NCBI GenBank assembly: GCA_023375785.1
Contig: SZWC01000822.1
Coordinates: forward strand, 301,143 to 336,856
Direction: 5' to 3'
DNA length: 35,714 nt
Source: Penium margaritaceum
Lineage: Eukaryota; Streptophyta; Zygnematophyceae; Desmidiales; Peniaceae
Each line of letters starts with the position of its first letter. The stretch's first letter is position 1. The notes under the pieces are model-generated. The model made no database searches. It was not told the origin of the DNA and saw nothing but the letters and a program-made list of their open reading frames with translations. Made by a program: the position numbers and the translations under genes. Below, piece by piece: positions 8,651 to 18,300 of this stretch.

Positions 8651-9880
8651 CCATTTGAAATCAATGGCTTTCTACCCTGGTGGCAATGGGACCAGTTCGG
8701 AATGCCCTTCTAGATGTGCTCCAGGAAGGAGGCATCTCTGCTCTCTAGGAAATTGTGGTGCATGGGATCCCACAAGCGTCATGCTTTGGAGGCATGGAAG
8801 ATGTCTATAAAGACACACTATCGGCCTCATGGGCTGAGTTTGTGGTCAGCTGGAGGCTGCATGAACCACGAGCATGCCATGGTACCCCACATCCTAGCTG
8901 GCCTTAAGTTAGCCTTCTCCTTAAACCATCATTCCCATGGTGTGACTGCCTTGGGAAGAGGCCCTTCTCGTTCCCTGTTCCATACCCACATCACGTACTT
9001 GATGGCTTCTTCCCAGAAGCCAAAGGACCAGACTCACTAAGCAGGGTGTGCAACGCATCACCAAGGGTCATGTGCCACCTTTCAGCCACACCATTTTCTG
9101 TGATATTTATGGTGTTGTGGTTTGATGCTCTATACCTTGGGCCTTCAATTCTGCTGTTAGGACACCCATGAACTCCCCTCCTCTGTTTGTGCACAATTTC
9201 AGTAGTTCACAGCCGGTCTACTGCTCAGCGAGGGGAATCATTCCGCAGTGGCACATTGGACATCCACTTTTGACTCCAGCAAGAATGCCAAGTGAAACCG
9301 ACTGAAACTGTTTGTCAGTGTGAGAATGCATTGTGACCCATACTGGAGGGAGGGAACCGACATGGGTCCAGTCAGGTCTGCATGGACAAGTTTGAGAGGG
9401 GCCTGGGGATGTTCTGTCTGTGAGCCTTGCCTTTCTAACAGTCAAGACACGCATCTGCACTGAGGCCATGTGGACAGTCCGTATGCAGGAGACCATGTGT
9501 TATCGTGTTTTTGATCATGTCTGCGACCAGGTCAGTGTTGATGTGTGTGAGGTGGTGGTGTAGTAGGTCTTCATCCTTTGCACCCATGGCCATGATGACA
9601 TGTGTCTGTGGTGTGTGTGAGTACGTCTGCATCCGTGGAATGGACGCCAGGGGGTAGAGCATGTCAACATGCAGAGGTCCATCAACCAACAGTGCTCCAG
9701 CAGCATAAAAAAGCATGCAGCGTTGCTTTTTGAGAGAACATGTTTGCTTGGCGGTCTAGCTGACCCCCAGACAGGAGGTTCATTTTCATCTTGGGAACGT
9801 ACAACACACCAGTCAACCATGGTACGTCCCCAGGTACTTACAAAGCCACTGTGCTCACACCATCAACTTCCAACACCTCC
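8651..9880 (-). pseudogene. E2 integrase
   Basis: The minus strand carries a degraded integrase parallel to E3's. The frame at 9435-9716 reads GALLVDGPLHVDMLYPL, then HHHLTHINTDLVADMIKNT and CPHGLSADACLDC (zinc-binding N-terminus). The frame at 9218-9496 covers the core region out of frame. The frame at 8991-9194 reads ENGVAERWHMTLGDALHTLLSESG, with the third catalytic acid (Glu) kept. The C-terminal FWDP-type block is around 8720-8800. Several frameshifts are needed to read through. Confidence 0.78.
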
Positions 9881-10460
9881 CCAAACCCTCTATTCACACC
9901 CTCCACACAATGCGCAGCCTACAACAACACAGACAGCTGGCGGTGAGGAGACATGTGATGCGATGCAACAGTGTTAAACAGCCATTCATGTGTTGGATGT
10001 GCGTGTGATGTGGTGACATGTGTGTTCGCCAATCGCTGATCGGGTGACTGTGACATGGCCGTTGGTTCTGGAGGTTGCAGCTCCATGGGTTCTGTCCACA
10101 CGACTGAAGGGGCTCCGACTGTGGGCTGCTGTGACTCGGCCATGTCTGTGTAGATACGCTACACCCACGCCGGTGCAAGGACTGGGATGGCCCGGTTCGG
10201 TGGGACGTAGTAGGGGCCCTGGTAGAAAGGAGGTGGCCCTGGATAGATTGGCTGGCCCACCGGCAGCTGCATTGGTGATGGTGCGTAGGTGACTCCGCAA
10301 AAGGGCACTGGAGCTCAAGGTCCAGTCATCTTGGGCGTAGACCAAGCTGGAGGATGCAGCTGCTGCCCAAGTTGTGGGCGAAGCACCGAGGCAGCGAACC
10401 TCTGCTGCAACTTGTGTTGTTGGGGTGGCGTCATGATGCGCTGGAGGTCTAGGAACACAC
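9881..10460 (-). pseudogene. E2 protease region and gag-protease linker
   Basis: On the minus strand near 9950-10010 the sequence reads HEWLFNTVASHHMSPHRQ. This is the copia protease active-site region, where the D-[ST]-G core has become N-T-V. E3 has D-T-A at the same place. Upstream is a Pro/Gly-rich linker (about 10020-10460) containing PMELQPPEPTA, which E3 shares as PMELHPPEPTA. Minus-strand frames at 9894-10178 and 9986-10345 cover it with a frame change. Confidence 0.72.
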
Positions 10461-11522
10461 GCCAGAAGTAACCATGCTTGCCGCTATAGATGCAGGTGTG
10501 CTGTCCTCCACCACCACCCCGGCTACGGCCTCCTACTCCACCTGGCTGAGTGCCTGTTCCTCCATGTCCCCAGCCTTTTCTGCCTCTGCCTCCTCATTGA
10601 ACAGAGCTGGTAGGAGCGCCTGATGGGAACTCATGTACAATGGAGCTAGGTGCCAGGTTGTTGGCCTCTTGCAACTCACCACGAAGGATGTCCTCGTAGT
10701 GACATAGCTCTTCGAACACCTCCACAAGGTCGGTGTTCTCAATGTCGGTCACAAGAAAGTGCCACCGAAGCCCTCGCCAGAACTCCCTGTAGGGCTCTCC
10801 AAGGTGTAGTAGAATGGGGTCCAGCCATTCCAGCATGGAGCAGGATTCTCCAAGCTCGAGGATGCGGCGGCGAAGATCCAGTGCCGCATTCCAATACTCC
10901 GCTATTGGTGCCCCTGGCTTTGGATACAGACTCCGGTGGCAGTCACACAGAGAGCTCACCAGAGCCATGCCCCATTACTCATGGAGAATAGCCAAGTGGT
11001 GCAATGCCTCATGAGGACACATAGGCCCACTACGAGGGTCTGTTGGGTGCTCCCCTTTGCCACCAATGCAAAAATGACAGATGGCATACAACTGGTCATC
11101 AAGCAGCGCTCGGAATAGGTAATTGAAGGCCCGTACTAAGACACAATCCTTTGTTGTATTGGTCGATGGAAAGAGGTACAGCTCCTCTAATCCGTGGTTT
11201 TCCACCCACGTGAGGAAGACATCCTTCCATGCAAGATGTCTCCAAGGAAGCAGCTTCCGGAAGGGATCCCCGTGGGAGGGATTTTCCGCCTGGACCATCC
11301 TAAAAACCAAAAAAAATAAAAATGCAAGGTGCCTCGCCAGCCCAAAGCGGGCAGCGTCAGATCATTGTAATTCATTACCTTACTTCGATCCTCCCATGTG
11401 ACTGTGACAAGGCCGGCTCCACCACTGGCGCCAATGCCGGCGCCAATGCTGGCTCCAGTGGATGCACCGCGGCCCCCCGCTCCTCCACCTTGTCCTCCAG
11501 GCATTGACCCTGCTTGACTCAT
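10461..11522 (-). pseudogene. E2 gag
   Basis: ATG (minus strand, at 11520-11522) opens MSQAGSMPGGQGGGAGGRGASTGASIG, a Gly/Ala-rich N-terminus like that of E3 gag. The body reads DVFLTWVENHGLEE (about 11190-11220), CFIG/GKGEHPTDP near 11050, then KPGAPIAEYWNAALDLRRRILELGESCSMLEWLDPILLHLGEP and DIENTDLVEVFEELCHYEDILRGE (10594-10968). The zinc knuckle at about 10465-10492 retains only its first Cys. A 79-bp retroposon (11243-11321) interrupts the N-terminal part. Frames change at least twice. E3 gag supplies the empty-site comparison. Confidence 0.82.
11229..11335 (+). mobile_element. S1: 79-bp poly(A)-tailed retroposon in E2 gag
   Basis: The insert (11243-11321) starts near AAGGAAGCAGCTTCCGGAAG and ends with CCATCCTA and an A-rich tail with two short interruptions. 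It is flanked by a 14-bp duplication with two mismatches (11229-11242 and 11322-11335). The same place in E3 gag has no insert. Its body matches S2 (19380-19488, opposite strand), including AGCAGCTTCCGGAAGGGA and GCCTGGACCATC before the tail. No Pol III boxes or ORF are visible. Confidence 0.75.
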
Positions 11523-11992
11523 GGCTCCTAGGCTTCAAGCAGGTCCTAGGACGGTGGCGTGAGCCCTGACTCCACTCATTTTCCGACCGACAAATTTTGG
11601 CAGCAATTTGCCGGGCCCGCTTTGGGCCCAGTTTTCAGTCGTGAGCCTGTAGCTTGTGGAAACCACCTTGTCTTAGTCTAGGGAGACCCCTTACACCACC
11701 TGTGACCTGCACTGGCCACTCCGTAGGCCGAGGGACCCCGTCTCCACCTTTAGGTGGCGAATTGGTGCTTGGGCTCTCCCTTCTACTCCTTTCTTGCCCT
11801 CGCAAGTTTTACCCCCACTTCTGACACCTTTGCCGTCCACGCACTGCCTAGGGGATGGCTTTCAACTGTCCTTAGCAGCAAGCGCAACCTACTGTGGTGG
11901 CGGACGCGCGGATCTAGGTCCGCGCATGACTTGGCCGCCACCTTTCCTGTTTGGCACCGCCTTTATGCGTCAGCCACAGGCCTGGAAAGATA
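11523..11992 (-). other. 5' leader of E2
   Basis: This untranslated stretch lies between the PBS and gag. It is related to the E3 leader (31519-31985), for example CCGGGCCC followed by CTTTGGGCCCAGTTTTC near 11610, which is partly palindromic. The small plus-strand frames at 11754-12026 are chance. Confidence 0.7.
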
Positions 11993-12003
11993 CTTTGATA
12001 CCA
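11993..12003 (-). other. Primer-binding site of E2
   Basis: The minus strand reads TGGTATCAAAG directly after the 5' LTR. It differs by one base from the TGGTATCAGAG complementary to the 3' end of initiator tRNA-Met. Confidence 0.72.
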
Positions 12004-12604
12004 TGAGAAGAGCGCTACAGTTCTAATGCAAAGTTTCTTGCATGAAATGGTCAAGTAACGAGTAAGGTAGAGTCAGTTTTCATGGCGGCCATAGATCCAC
12101 CAGCTAAACCTAAGTGTCGAGCCCTCACAACCAAGAGCTCGAGCTGGTGGGCCTCGAGGAATGAGACCCACCCGTCGGCCGGCGAGCGAAGCTCGTCGGC
12201 CGATAGGTGGACTTGCTTGAGCGAGGGCAAACCCCTCATGTGGCATGCAAACGGGTTTGACTGCCCCAATCCAAGGTCACACACTGTAACACACTATTTT
12301 CCCCAAACTATCCTAGACCTAAACTAGGTTCCCGCGGTTCCGCATTGTACATTGCAGACCAAGCATCCAAAATGAAGACATCCATAGGTTTCACAAGAAA
12401 TCCACCATAGTCGCTACGACTGTCACTTAAGGGTGACCAGGGGCAATGCTACGAGAGGGAGGCAAGCGCATGAGAGATGCCAGATGCAACCAAGGATGGG
12501 TCCAGCGTGGAGGCTCAGTGTACGTCACCTCCACTCTCTGGATCAGCATGCCCTTCATACTCAGGTCCACACCGAAGGGAAAAAATGTATAGAGAGGATT
12601 AACA
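12004..12604 (-). repeat. 5' LTR of E2
   Basis: A 601-bp LTR, partner of 1464-2074, ending ATTAACA on the plus strand before the duplicated ACTAT (12605-12609). It contains a stem-loop at 12176-12202 (arms of 12, one mismatch, GAA loop) at the position where the other LTR has a different stem-loop. Confidence 0.87.
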
Positions 12605-12609
12605 ACTAT

Positions 12610-13040
12610 CTCTTAGAAGAGAAGAGAACAAGGGCGCATGGCTTGGGACTCAAGTGTGACCGAGTATGTGGTGCTCGGTGCAAGAATGTACAAAAGTGTA
12701 CGACATTGCCGCTTGTTGCAACGATTACGTATGTTCATGTGCTGCATCACCATTTGCTACGACAACCAAAGCACAAAATTAATCCCTCAGCACAACAGCA
12801 TGCACCATTTCCACTCAAAGAACATCAACATGGAACATCACTTTGTGCGCAAGCGCATTGCTACCAAACAAGTTCAGGTTGCCTAAGTTGATAATTGTCA
12901 GCAGCATGCAGACTTTCTCACCAAGGCTCTCAAAAGCAGCTTGTTCAAGGTGGCTGTTGGCTTGCAACTTGCTCATGTTGCTCCCAAGTTTTGTTACGAC
13001 ATTCTTCTTCTGTTTTCTCATCTCACCATGTGATCATATG
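12610..13040 (+). pseudogene. Relic copia RNase H, C-terminal half (continues 313-1463)
   Basis: This is the downstream half of the relic split by E2. It reads a YVVLGA block near 12665, then HSKNINMEHHFVRKRIATKQVQV (about 12815-12885) and QQHADFLTKALKSSLFKV (about 12895-12955), the usual copia C-terminus. E4 carries the same region uninterrupted on the minus strand (14480-15050), including a TTTT-C-GAGGAACGACAATTTTG-like stretch that aligns across the ACTAT target, confirming the split. Stops and frameshifts are frequent. Confidence 0.78.
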
Positions 13041-13093
13041 TTCCTCACGTTTGCATGCGTGTGAGGCTAGTTCCTCTGTGGGTCATTGGGGAA

Positions 13094-13746
13094 TGTTATT
13101 AATGCGGTGCAAACATGCAAGTGACCTCTTTACTCTTTCCATGTACACACCATCACTGCAGGTGACTGATTCCAAAGTGAGGCTCTTGGACACAGCATCA
13201 CTGTCTCAACCAAGTATAAGAATAGCATTGTTGTGCCCCATTTAGACACATTTGAGAGCTCAAAGCTGTGGTCGGCAAAACATGCGTGTTGTCTTTCTAG
13301 CAGCATGGAGCAAACACATACGAGATTACAAACACCCACATATGCTCATGGTCAATGTGATTGGTGTTTTTGTTTTTGCATGCATTAGGGCTCTTGCATG
13401 TGTATGGCCGGGTTGCTGTTCCCACGAGACCAGATGTCTACTTTATTCTGGTGTATGAGAAACTATCGTCAGCACACTGTCAACTGGACGGGTTTTATCC
13501 CGGGATGGTTGCAAGGCCTCATGCGAGCTGCAAGGCCCCATGCGAGCCACTCGCGTGGGTGGCCTGGTCAGCCATCGTTGATAACCTAACTAACACCCTA
13601 CTCTCACGACATACAATTCCTGATTCTCACAAGACCTATGTGTTCGCCTCTCTGTTTCCATGAAGTGTGTGTCCCTCCATGCTCTGTTGCATTCGTGAGA
13701 CACACCACACTACTTGTACCTACTACCTACAATTTTGTATCAGTCT
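13094..13746 (+). repeat. Candidate LTR with PBS-like end, belonging to the relic
   Basis: TTGGGGAA, a weak polypurine tract, precedes TGTTATTAATG at 13094. The stretch ends CCTACA at 13731 and is followed by TTTGTATCAGTC, resembling the tRNA-Met PBS. This would be an LTR standing between an upstream pol and a downstream leader. No second copy lies in the window, so the LTR call rests on borders only. The small ORFs inside (13130-13663) look like chance frames. Confidence 0.4.
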
Positions 13747-13753
13747 AACCACC

Positions 13754-14358
13754 TGTAGGCAACTGTGCTAGACAAGTACATGAAGGCTAGGAAGGCATGT
13801 AGAATACTGGAGGGGAAGAAATGCCATGAGTGGACATAGAAGTCATGAGAGAAACATGACACAAGTGAAGGAAACATGGAGTGACGGAGAGAGGGAAGAC
13901 AAGACTCTCCCATGATCAGGTGAGGTCTGAGCCCACGTATGATTGTGGGTTTTTCCACGTAACTACATCTCGAGCCCACACATTGATATTTTTTTTCTCT
14001 CATGAGTTGGATTTTAGAAAAGTCTTGTGGCATGTAGTCTAGGACGTCATACCCAGGCTACCTAAAAAATCCAAGGATGCCCCCTCCACAAAAGTACAAA
14101 ACCCTACGAGGAGAATCAATCATAAACAGGCACAATATCTTATGTAGCATGATCATGCATCCTGCCTTACTGCTCAATGGTGGACAACCACTATCGGTGA
14201 AATCCATAAACCAAACGTCATGGGACTGGGTCACTGTACAGCCATGTCGAGATATTGGAGCAACCAGTGGCAAGGTCTCCCTCTGATCAGTCTCCTTCAT
14301 CAGTGTAGTGTGTGTACAAGGCCAGAGGTTACTACGTGTCACTTACACATTACCAAAA
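13754..14358 (-). repeat. 3' LTR of E4
   Basis: This is the left copy of the E4 LTR, with plus-strand start TGTAGGCAACTG and end ACCAAAA. Minus-strand frames at 13740-14342 lie in the LTR and are not genes. Confidence 0.78.
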
Positions 14359-14368
14359 CTCCCCCATG
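14359..14368 (-). other. Polypurine tract of E4
   Basis: The minus strand reads CATGGGGGAG immediately before the LTR start TTTTGG (TGTTGG in the other copy). Confidence 0.65.
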
Positions 14369-15051
14369 ACCCAAAACCAATATGCACACTGATGCTTGCA
14401 ACCACAATTCATTCTTCACAAGACGTGACACAAGACTGTGCACATGCACATGCACAACCCATCACCCTAAAGCATCACCAGCATATAGTAGACCAACAGC
14501 ATGAACTTCTACCATAGAGACATTACCATTGAGTGCCTTCGTGAGGAGATCAGCTCTTTGCTATCGGGTGTCAACCCAAAGAACCTGAACATTGCCAAGA
14601 GCCATATGCTCATGCACAAAATGATGTTCCACATTGATATGCTTTGTGCGAGTGTGATGTATGTCATCGTGTTCAGCAATAGCCTTTGTGCTTAAGTTCT
14701 CACAGCGCAACATGATGTAGCGGATGGGGACATGCTGCTGTTGTAACAGTCAACAAATTAAAACTCTCTCACACGTGTCTGCACCAAGGACAGCATACTC
14801 TACTTCATTGGAGCTGTTTACCACACAACCCAGCTTGCCACTCCTCGACAAAATTGTCGTTCCTCTGAAAAGGAAGATGTAACCAGTGCGAGTGTGAGCA
14901 TCTACATCATGAGCCCAATCATTGTTAGTGTAACCATCAACGAAAACTAATGGATGTGCCTGGTAGCAGGGCCAACCCTGGCAGTGGAGAGTTTGTACCT
15001 GACAACACACAATGGGGTCTCTATGTGTCGTGTCCTCAGACACTATGAGAA
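14369..15051 (-). pseudogene. E4 RNase H
   Basis: The minus strand at 14750-15043 reads WAHDVDAHTRTGYIFLFRGTTILSRSGKLGCVVNSSNEVEYAVLGADT, the copia RNase H core with GYIFL and EVEYAVLGA. Downstream, about 14480-14660, come HFVHEHMALGNVQVLWVDT and RADLLTKALNGNVSM, the usual C-terminus, with stops. The acidic DADW is altered. It is the intact-site reference for the relic RNase H split by E2. Confidence 0.78.
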
Positions 15052-15960
15052 CTAATCCAGGAAGTTCACAACAAAGGCGAAATCTGTCCTTATAGTGGAA
15101 GCAAAGTACATGAGGGACCCTATGACTCGCAGGTAGCCAGTCATGCCAACCCTCTCTCCCAACTTTGACACATCAAGAGTTTTTAATAGCCTCTGTCCAG
15201 CTGGCATCATCGGTGTTGAAGCAGTGGGCATGGAATCCAGCAGAGGTGCAAAGCACTCCCCCAAGCTACAGACGTATGCAGCATGGTGGACGTGGAGAAT
15301 GTGACAAGCGTGGTTACACTCAAGCTCCATGTAAGGAAATACATGTGCCAGACCCAAGTCCTTCATCTTGCAAGCCGACCACAACAGTGACTTCATAAAC
15401 TCCACAGCCTCCCGAATCAGCAACCTAAACAAGGATGACAGCAAATGGTGCCAATGATGGAGTGAAAAATAGGGATGGATCCACCGTGCTAGCTGGTAAT
15501 CCCATTTTCCCGTGGTCAAGGTGATTTCTTGGTTCCAACACCTGTGTTATCATTTCAGGCCATAGAGAGAATTTTCCAGCCACCTGACTCTGTTGGTGCC
15601 ATCAGAAAATCCTCGATGCTACACCTTGTAAATGTGCTCATCCAACCGTCCGCATAGGAACACGATATGTACATCCACCTGTTCAAGTTCCAAGTCATTG
15701 TGTGGTACAAGACGTCAAAGAACTCAAGCTTTCTTGTAATGTCTAATGGGGGCAAAAATTTTGTGGAAATCAACATCAGGCACTTGCAAAAACCCCTTGG
15801 CGGTGAGGCGTGCCTTGTACTTTGAATCGAGTGCACTGTCAGTCTTGTGTTTTGAATGAAAGGCCCAACAAGTGTCACTAGCCTTGCGCCCTAGCGGAAG
15901 ATCGGACAGTCCATACACGGCATGATCTTATAGAGATCTTAGCTTGGTCCGCATGGCAGC
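15052..15960 (-). pseudogene. E4 reverse transcriptase
   Basis: The minus strand at 15724-15918 reads SKYKARLTAKGFLQVPDVDFHKIFAPI, the RT N-terminal block. The region 15520-15720 is scrambled and includes a PPLD...ITRKL-like stretch; no YVDD can be read. The frame at 15052-15519 reads CKMKDLGLAHVFPYMELE, ILHVHHAAYVCSLGECFAPLLDSMPTASTPMMPAGQRLLKTLDVSKLGE and YLRVIGSLMYFASTIRTDFAFVVNFL. The relic at 959-1273 is close to it residue by residue, so they are one family. Confidence 0.8.
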
Positions 15961-17660
15961 CTCCCACTGTCGGGCGTCAGACGCCGCGCGTGCCTGTCAA
16001 ACTGTGGTGGGTGAAGGCGACAAGGGTGTGATGGTAACAGTGGCATGATACTCGGCAACTCTGCTGATGACAATAGCTTCCACTGCACACTCGTGCTCTA
16101 TCGTGAGAAGAGCACACACAAAAGCAGAACAGGAATAGAAAATCCTAGTGGCCAGACTCAGGGCGTCCATGTTGGTGAGCATGACAAGGGATTGCTTAGT
16201 CTATGACCGTGACTGGAAAGCCCAGGGTGCAAAGACACTAGAGGAGTGGTTATTGAGTACTCAAAGGCACTTGTCACAGAAAAAAGGAAAAGTGAATTTA
16301 GTGCTCGTGGGGTCACTGGACAAAGGCTTGTTAGACAAACGAACAAGTGGACTGGACACAACAAGAGCGACTCAACTGGACAGAGCCACAGAAAGGTAAG
16401 CAAGACACAGTGACTAGGAAGTGACTGTAGATGATAAGGTGACCCGGGAGGATGGTGCTCCAACGGATCTGGAAAACACAGACGGGAGGGAATCGGAGGC
16501 CTGTGCAGGTATAGCTCCTGTAGACTAGTAACACGCCAAGGGTGAAGGCTGTTGGGAAGATCCAACAATAGGGACTGCTTCGACTGCAGGAGAAATGTCC
16601 TTCCGTAACAGAAAGGTAAACAAATAACAGAGACGTGAAGAAATAGGGAGGCAGGGGACGAGGGACGACAAAGGTCTTGAAAAAAAATGGATTTGGAATT
16701 AAGTGCATCACGGGAATCAATGACGACTTGGCATCTTAGGTCCGCAAAACACCAAGGCCTGAAACTGGGCTGAGACACCCAGAAAGGGGCAAAGGGCCAA
16801 TGAGGGGATGTTTTGCCATTGTGAAGGTCCTGAAGAAGTCAGGCACACGCAATACTACTCCGAACCCGAGCATGACAGAGATTGGCATTGAAATTGTACC
16901 AACGCTCAAAGGGTGCAATAGTGCGAAGAAGGGGACAGTGGAAAACACGGTTCCAAACCCAGGTCATGTAACTCATGGCCTCAAAGGCAAGAAGTGAGGG
17001 CATGCCAGACTAAAAAAGAAGAGTACGGACGCCATGAGCAATTCCAGCACTCAAAGACGCCATTTTATTAAGATTTTTAAGGAGCAAAGGTCTCCAAATC
17101 CCTTAGCATCCCTTTACAATAAAGGAGCCAGGTGGTAGGTCCAAGAAACTCATCACCCCGATCACTATAAAATATGTGTAGCAAGCGTTGGCATGAACAC
17201 TCAGCTTGAACAAGCTAAGACTCAAGGACTCTTCACACATCGTTCTTCTAAAAAAAGGTGAAGACTCAGTTTAAATGGGATACATCATCAATCAAGCACA
17301 AGACGTAGCGCCCGACATCCCCGTAGGATGTCATGAAGAAATGGATCCATGACATCAACATGAACACGATCAAGGGGGTCTGAAGAGTGAGAGTCAGAGA
17401 AAATAAAATGGGATTGATGCATTTTACCCTTGGCACGGTCAAAACCGTAAGAGTAACAAGGGGAAGGGAATGTGGATAGTGATGAGCCAACAACAGGCTG
17501 AAGGCATAGCATGCTGATGACAACATAAGTTTGCAGGCGGCCCAGAGGACGATGCAAGAGCTGAACATGGCTGCAAGAGAGAGAGGGTACGAAATGAGCA
17601 AGGGCAGAGCCAACATAGGAAGCATGTGCAAGCAACGGTGTACAGTACAGTTTGTCACAC
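15961..17660 (-). pseudogene. E4 integrase and linker
   Basis: The minus strand at 17288-17635 carries LLHRPLGRLQTYVV, CYSYGFDRAKGKMHQSHF and PLDRVHVDVMDP, i.e. the pre-integrase zinc region and the first catalytic Asp (VHVDV). The central core is too damaged to place the other acids. Around 16850-16990 it reads EAMSYMTWVWNRVFHCPL and ERWYNFNANLCHARV, and near 16690-16780 PWCFADLRCQVVIDSRDA, the integrase C-terminus. The long minus frame at 16158-16778 (206 codons) begins in this C-terminus and runs on through the linker to RT. I do not treat it as a separate gene. Confidence 0.7.
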
Positions 17661-18300
17661 TAGACACCACGCAAGACAACACGATTGAAGGGTCAAAGGA
17701 GGTTAGTGCCAACACCACAACTAGCTGGAAAATCCACAACTTGATTGTCCAAGGACGTCACCAAAAACAAGGTGCGCTCTAAGGATGGCACAAACAGAGT
17801 GTCACGCCGAAACAGGACATCACTGGGACCAATGAAACGAACAACACCAATGCCCTGAACAGGTTGTAATTGTCCCGGCCGAGTGCGAACAAGGCAATCA
17901 AAACTGGCTAGACCCAAGAGAAAAAGGAGGAATAGACGGACGTCATGTGATGGGTGCCTCCAAAATCAAGAATCTAAAAGCCACCCAAGGCACCCATATA
18001 GGGTAAAACGCCGCAAGTAGCAATAGAGCCGATAGACGGAGCGGAGAAGTTTAGACAGCAAGGAAACGTGGAAGGATGACAGACTGCCAATGTTGTATCC
18101 ACAAAAGAGATGAAGGTGCAATCCAAGGACATGACCAGCGGGTCTGTATAAAGGAGAGTGTCAGTCTGGCATGAAAGGCCTCTAGCCAATGGTGTCATAC
18201 TCTCACATTCCTCATCGCAAAGGCACGAAAGCTGGTGGAGAAACTGCTCCAGCTGGCGCTTACCGTCGACCGACGCTGGCAGGGCTGGGGCCGAGGTCAA
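17661..18300 (-). pseudogene. E4 protease region
   Basis: On the minus strand 17941-17970 reads LDFGGTHHMT, the copia protease active-site block, with Phe in place of the usual Ser/Thr after the catalytic Asp. A stop precedes it. The following frame (17693-17917) gives QPVQGIGVVRFIGPSDVLFRRDTLFVPSLERTLFLVTSL, matching the protease VLYVP...NLLSV region. Confidence 0.72.

Larger units (their letters stand above)
1464..12604 (-). mobile_element. E2: complete but decayed minus-strand copia LTR retrotransposon, carrying nested E1
   Basis: E2 has two LTRs (1464-2074 and 12004-12604), both starting TGAGAAGA on the plus strand, and a 5-bp duplication, ACTAT, outside them. Read on the minus strand the order is 5' LTR, PBS (11993-12003), gag, protease, integrase, RT, RNase H, polypurine tract, 3' LTR, which is the Ty1/copia order. 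E1 is inserted in the RNase H/RT junction at 2649-7787. The LTRs differ strongly by eye, with many substitutions and a replaced central block, so E2 is older than E1, consistent with the nesting. Its genes are related to those of E3, and the two share leader motifs, gag blocks and an RNase H C-terminus. All E2 reading frames are broken. Confidence 0.88.

Noticed and set aside
10020..10292. Plus-strand 90-codon frame
   Set aside because: Antisense of the E2 gag-protease linker, which matches E3 on the minus strand.
16158..16778. 206-codon minus-strand frame
   Set aside because: It starts in the decayed E4 integrase C-terminus and runs through linker sequence; the composition is low-complexity Leu/Pro/Ser with no family match.
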